This document shows, piece by piece, positions 5,500-5,520 of a stretch of 5,520 nucleotides of DNA (position 1 is the stretch's first letter; every line of letters starts with the position of its first letter). Source of the DNA: Oscillospiraceae bacterium UBA6409 (GTDB taxonomy: Bacteria > Bacillota > Clostridia > Oscillospirales > Oscillospiraceae); the NCBI GenBank assembly GCA_002438575.1, contig DJPP01000088.1, forward strand, positions 1 to 5,520. Direction: 5' to 3'. The notes below the pieces were generated by a model. It ran no database searches, was not told the origin of the DNA, and saw nothing but the letters and a program-made list of their open reading frames with translations. The position numbers and the translations under genes were made by a program.

Positions 5500-5504
5500 A
5501 GCGC

Positions 5505-5520
5505 AAAAAAGAAGCACCCG
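5505..5520 (+). terminator. Possible left half of an intrinsic terminator (cut by window edge)
   Basis: Six bases after the transporter stop there is a run of six A (5505-5510) followed by GAAGCACCCG. An A-run before a potential stem arm is the usual left half of a bidirectional hairpin terminator. The right arm would have to begin beyond base 5520, so this cannot be confirmed here. Confidence 0.25.

Noticed and set aside
4984..5517. Minus-strand open frame (177 codons) opposite the transporter
   Set aside because: It has Gln/Gly/His-rich shadow composition and no supported start or domain.

Overview
The window is a compact, GC-rich stretch of a bacterial chromosome. By eye, most third codon positions are G or C. 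Protein signatures, gene order and the AT-rich sigma-A type promoters point to a low-branching Firmicute of class Clostridia, most likely a gut-type Oscillospiraceae/Ruminococcaceae relative. This is inferred from protein style and gene order, not from a database match. All genes look intact except the one cut by the left edge. I see no mobile element, CRISPR array, tRNA or rRNA.

Layout. (1) Bases 1-161, minus strand: the first 53 codons of an RluA-family pseudouridine synthase, running off the left edge. (2) Bases 162-294: a divergent promoter region with two outward-facing promoters. The plus-strand one is a perfect TTGACA-17-TATAAT. (3) Bases 295-1094, plus strand: yceD (DUF177) and rpmF (ribosomal protein L32), closed by a strong intrinsic terminator. 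(4) Bases 1095-1276: a 182-base leader region with two candidate tandem promoters and a consensus DnaA-box 9-mer. (5) Bases 1277-5499, plus strand: a tight run of four genes. These are a PDZ/radical-SAM/DUF512 protein, der (double-GTPase 50S assembly factor), plsY (acyl-phosphate:glycerol-3-phosphate acyltransferase) and an EamA/DMT-family 10-helix transporter. Spacings are 3 bp, a 4 bp overlap and 18 bp, so they are probably one transcript. The right edge may hold the first arm of the operon's terminator.

How the genes fit together. The common theme is making the large ribosomal subunit: rRNA pseudouridylation (RluA family), YceD linked to 23S rRNA, L32, and Der. It is joined to the first membrane step of phospholipid synthesis (PlsY). 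yceD-rpmF is often followed by plsX, whose acyl-phosphate product PlsY uses. Here the terminator separates rpmF from the rest, and plsY sits in the next operon behind der. The functions of the DUF512 protein and the transporter's substrate are unknown.

This is mostly ordinary housekeeping sequence. I did not find convincing evidence of a new biological system. The items most worth a second look are the uncharacterised radical-SAM/DUF512 enzyme, an 11-bp-arm perfect inverted repeat inside its gene, the DnaA-box 9-mer in its leader, and the TTG start of plsY overlapping the der stop codon.
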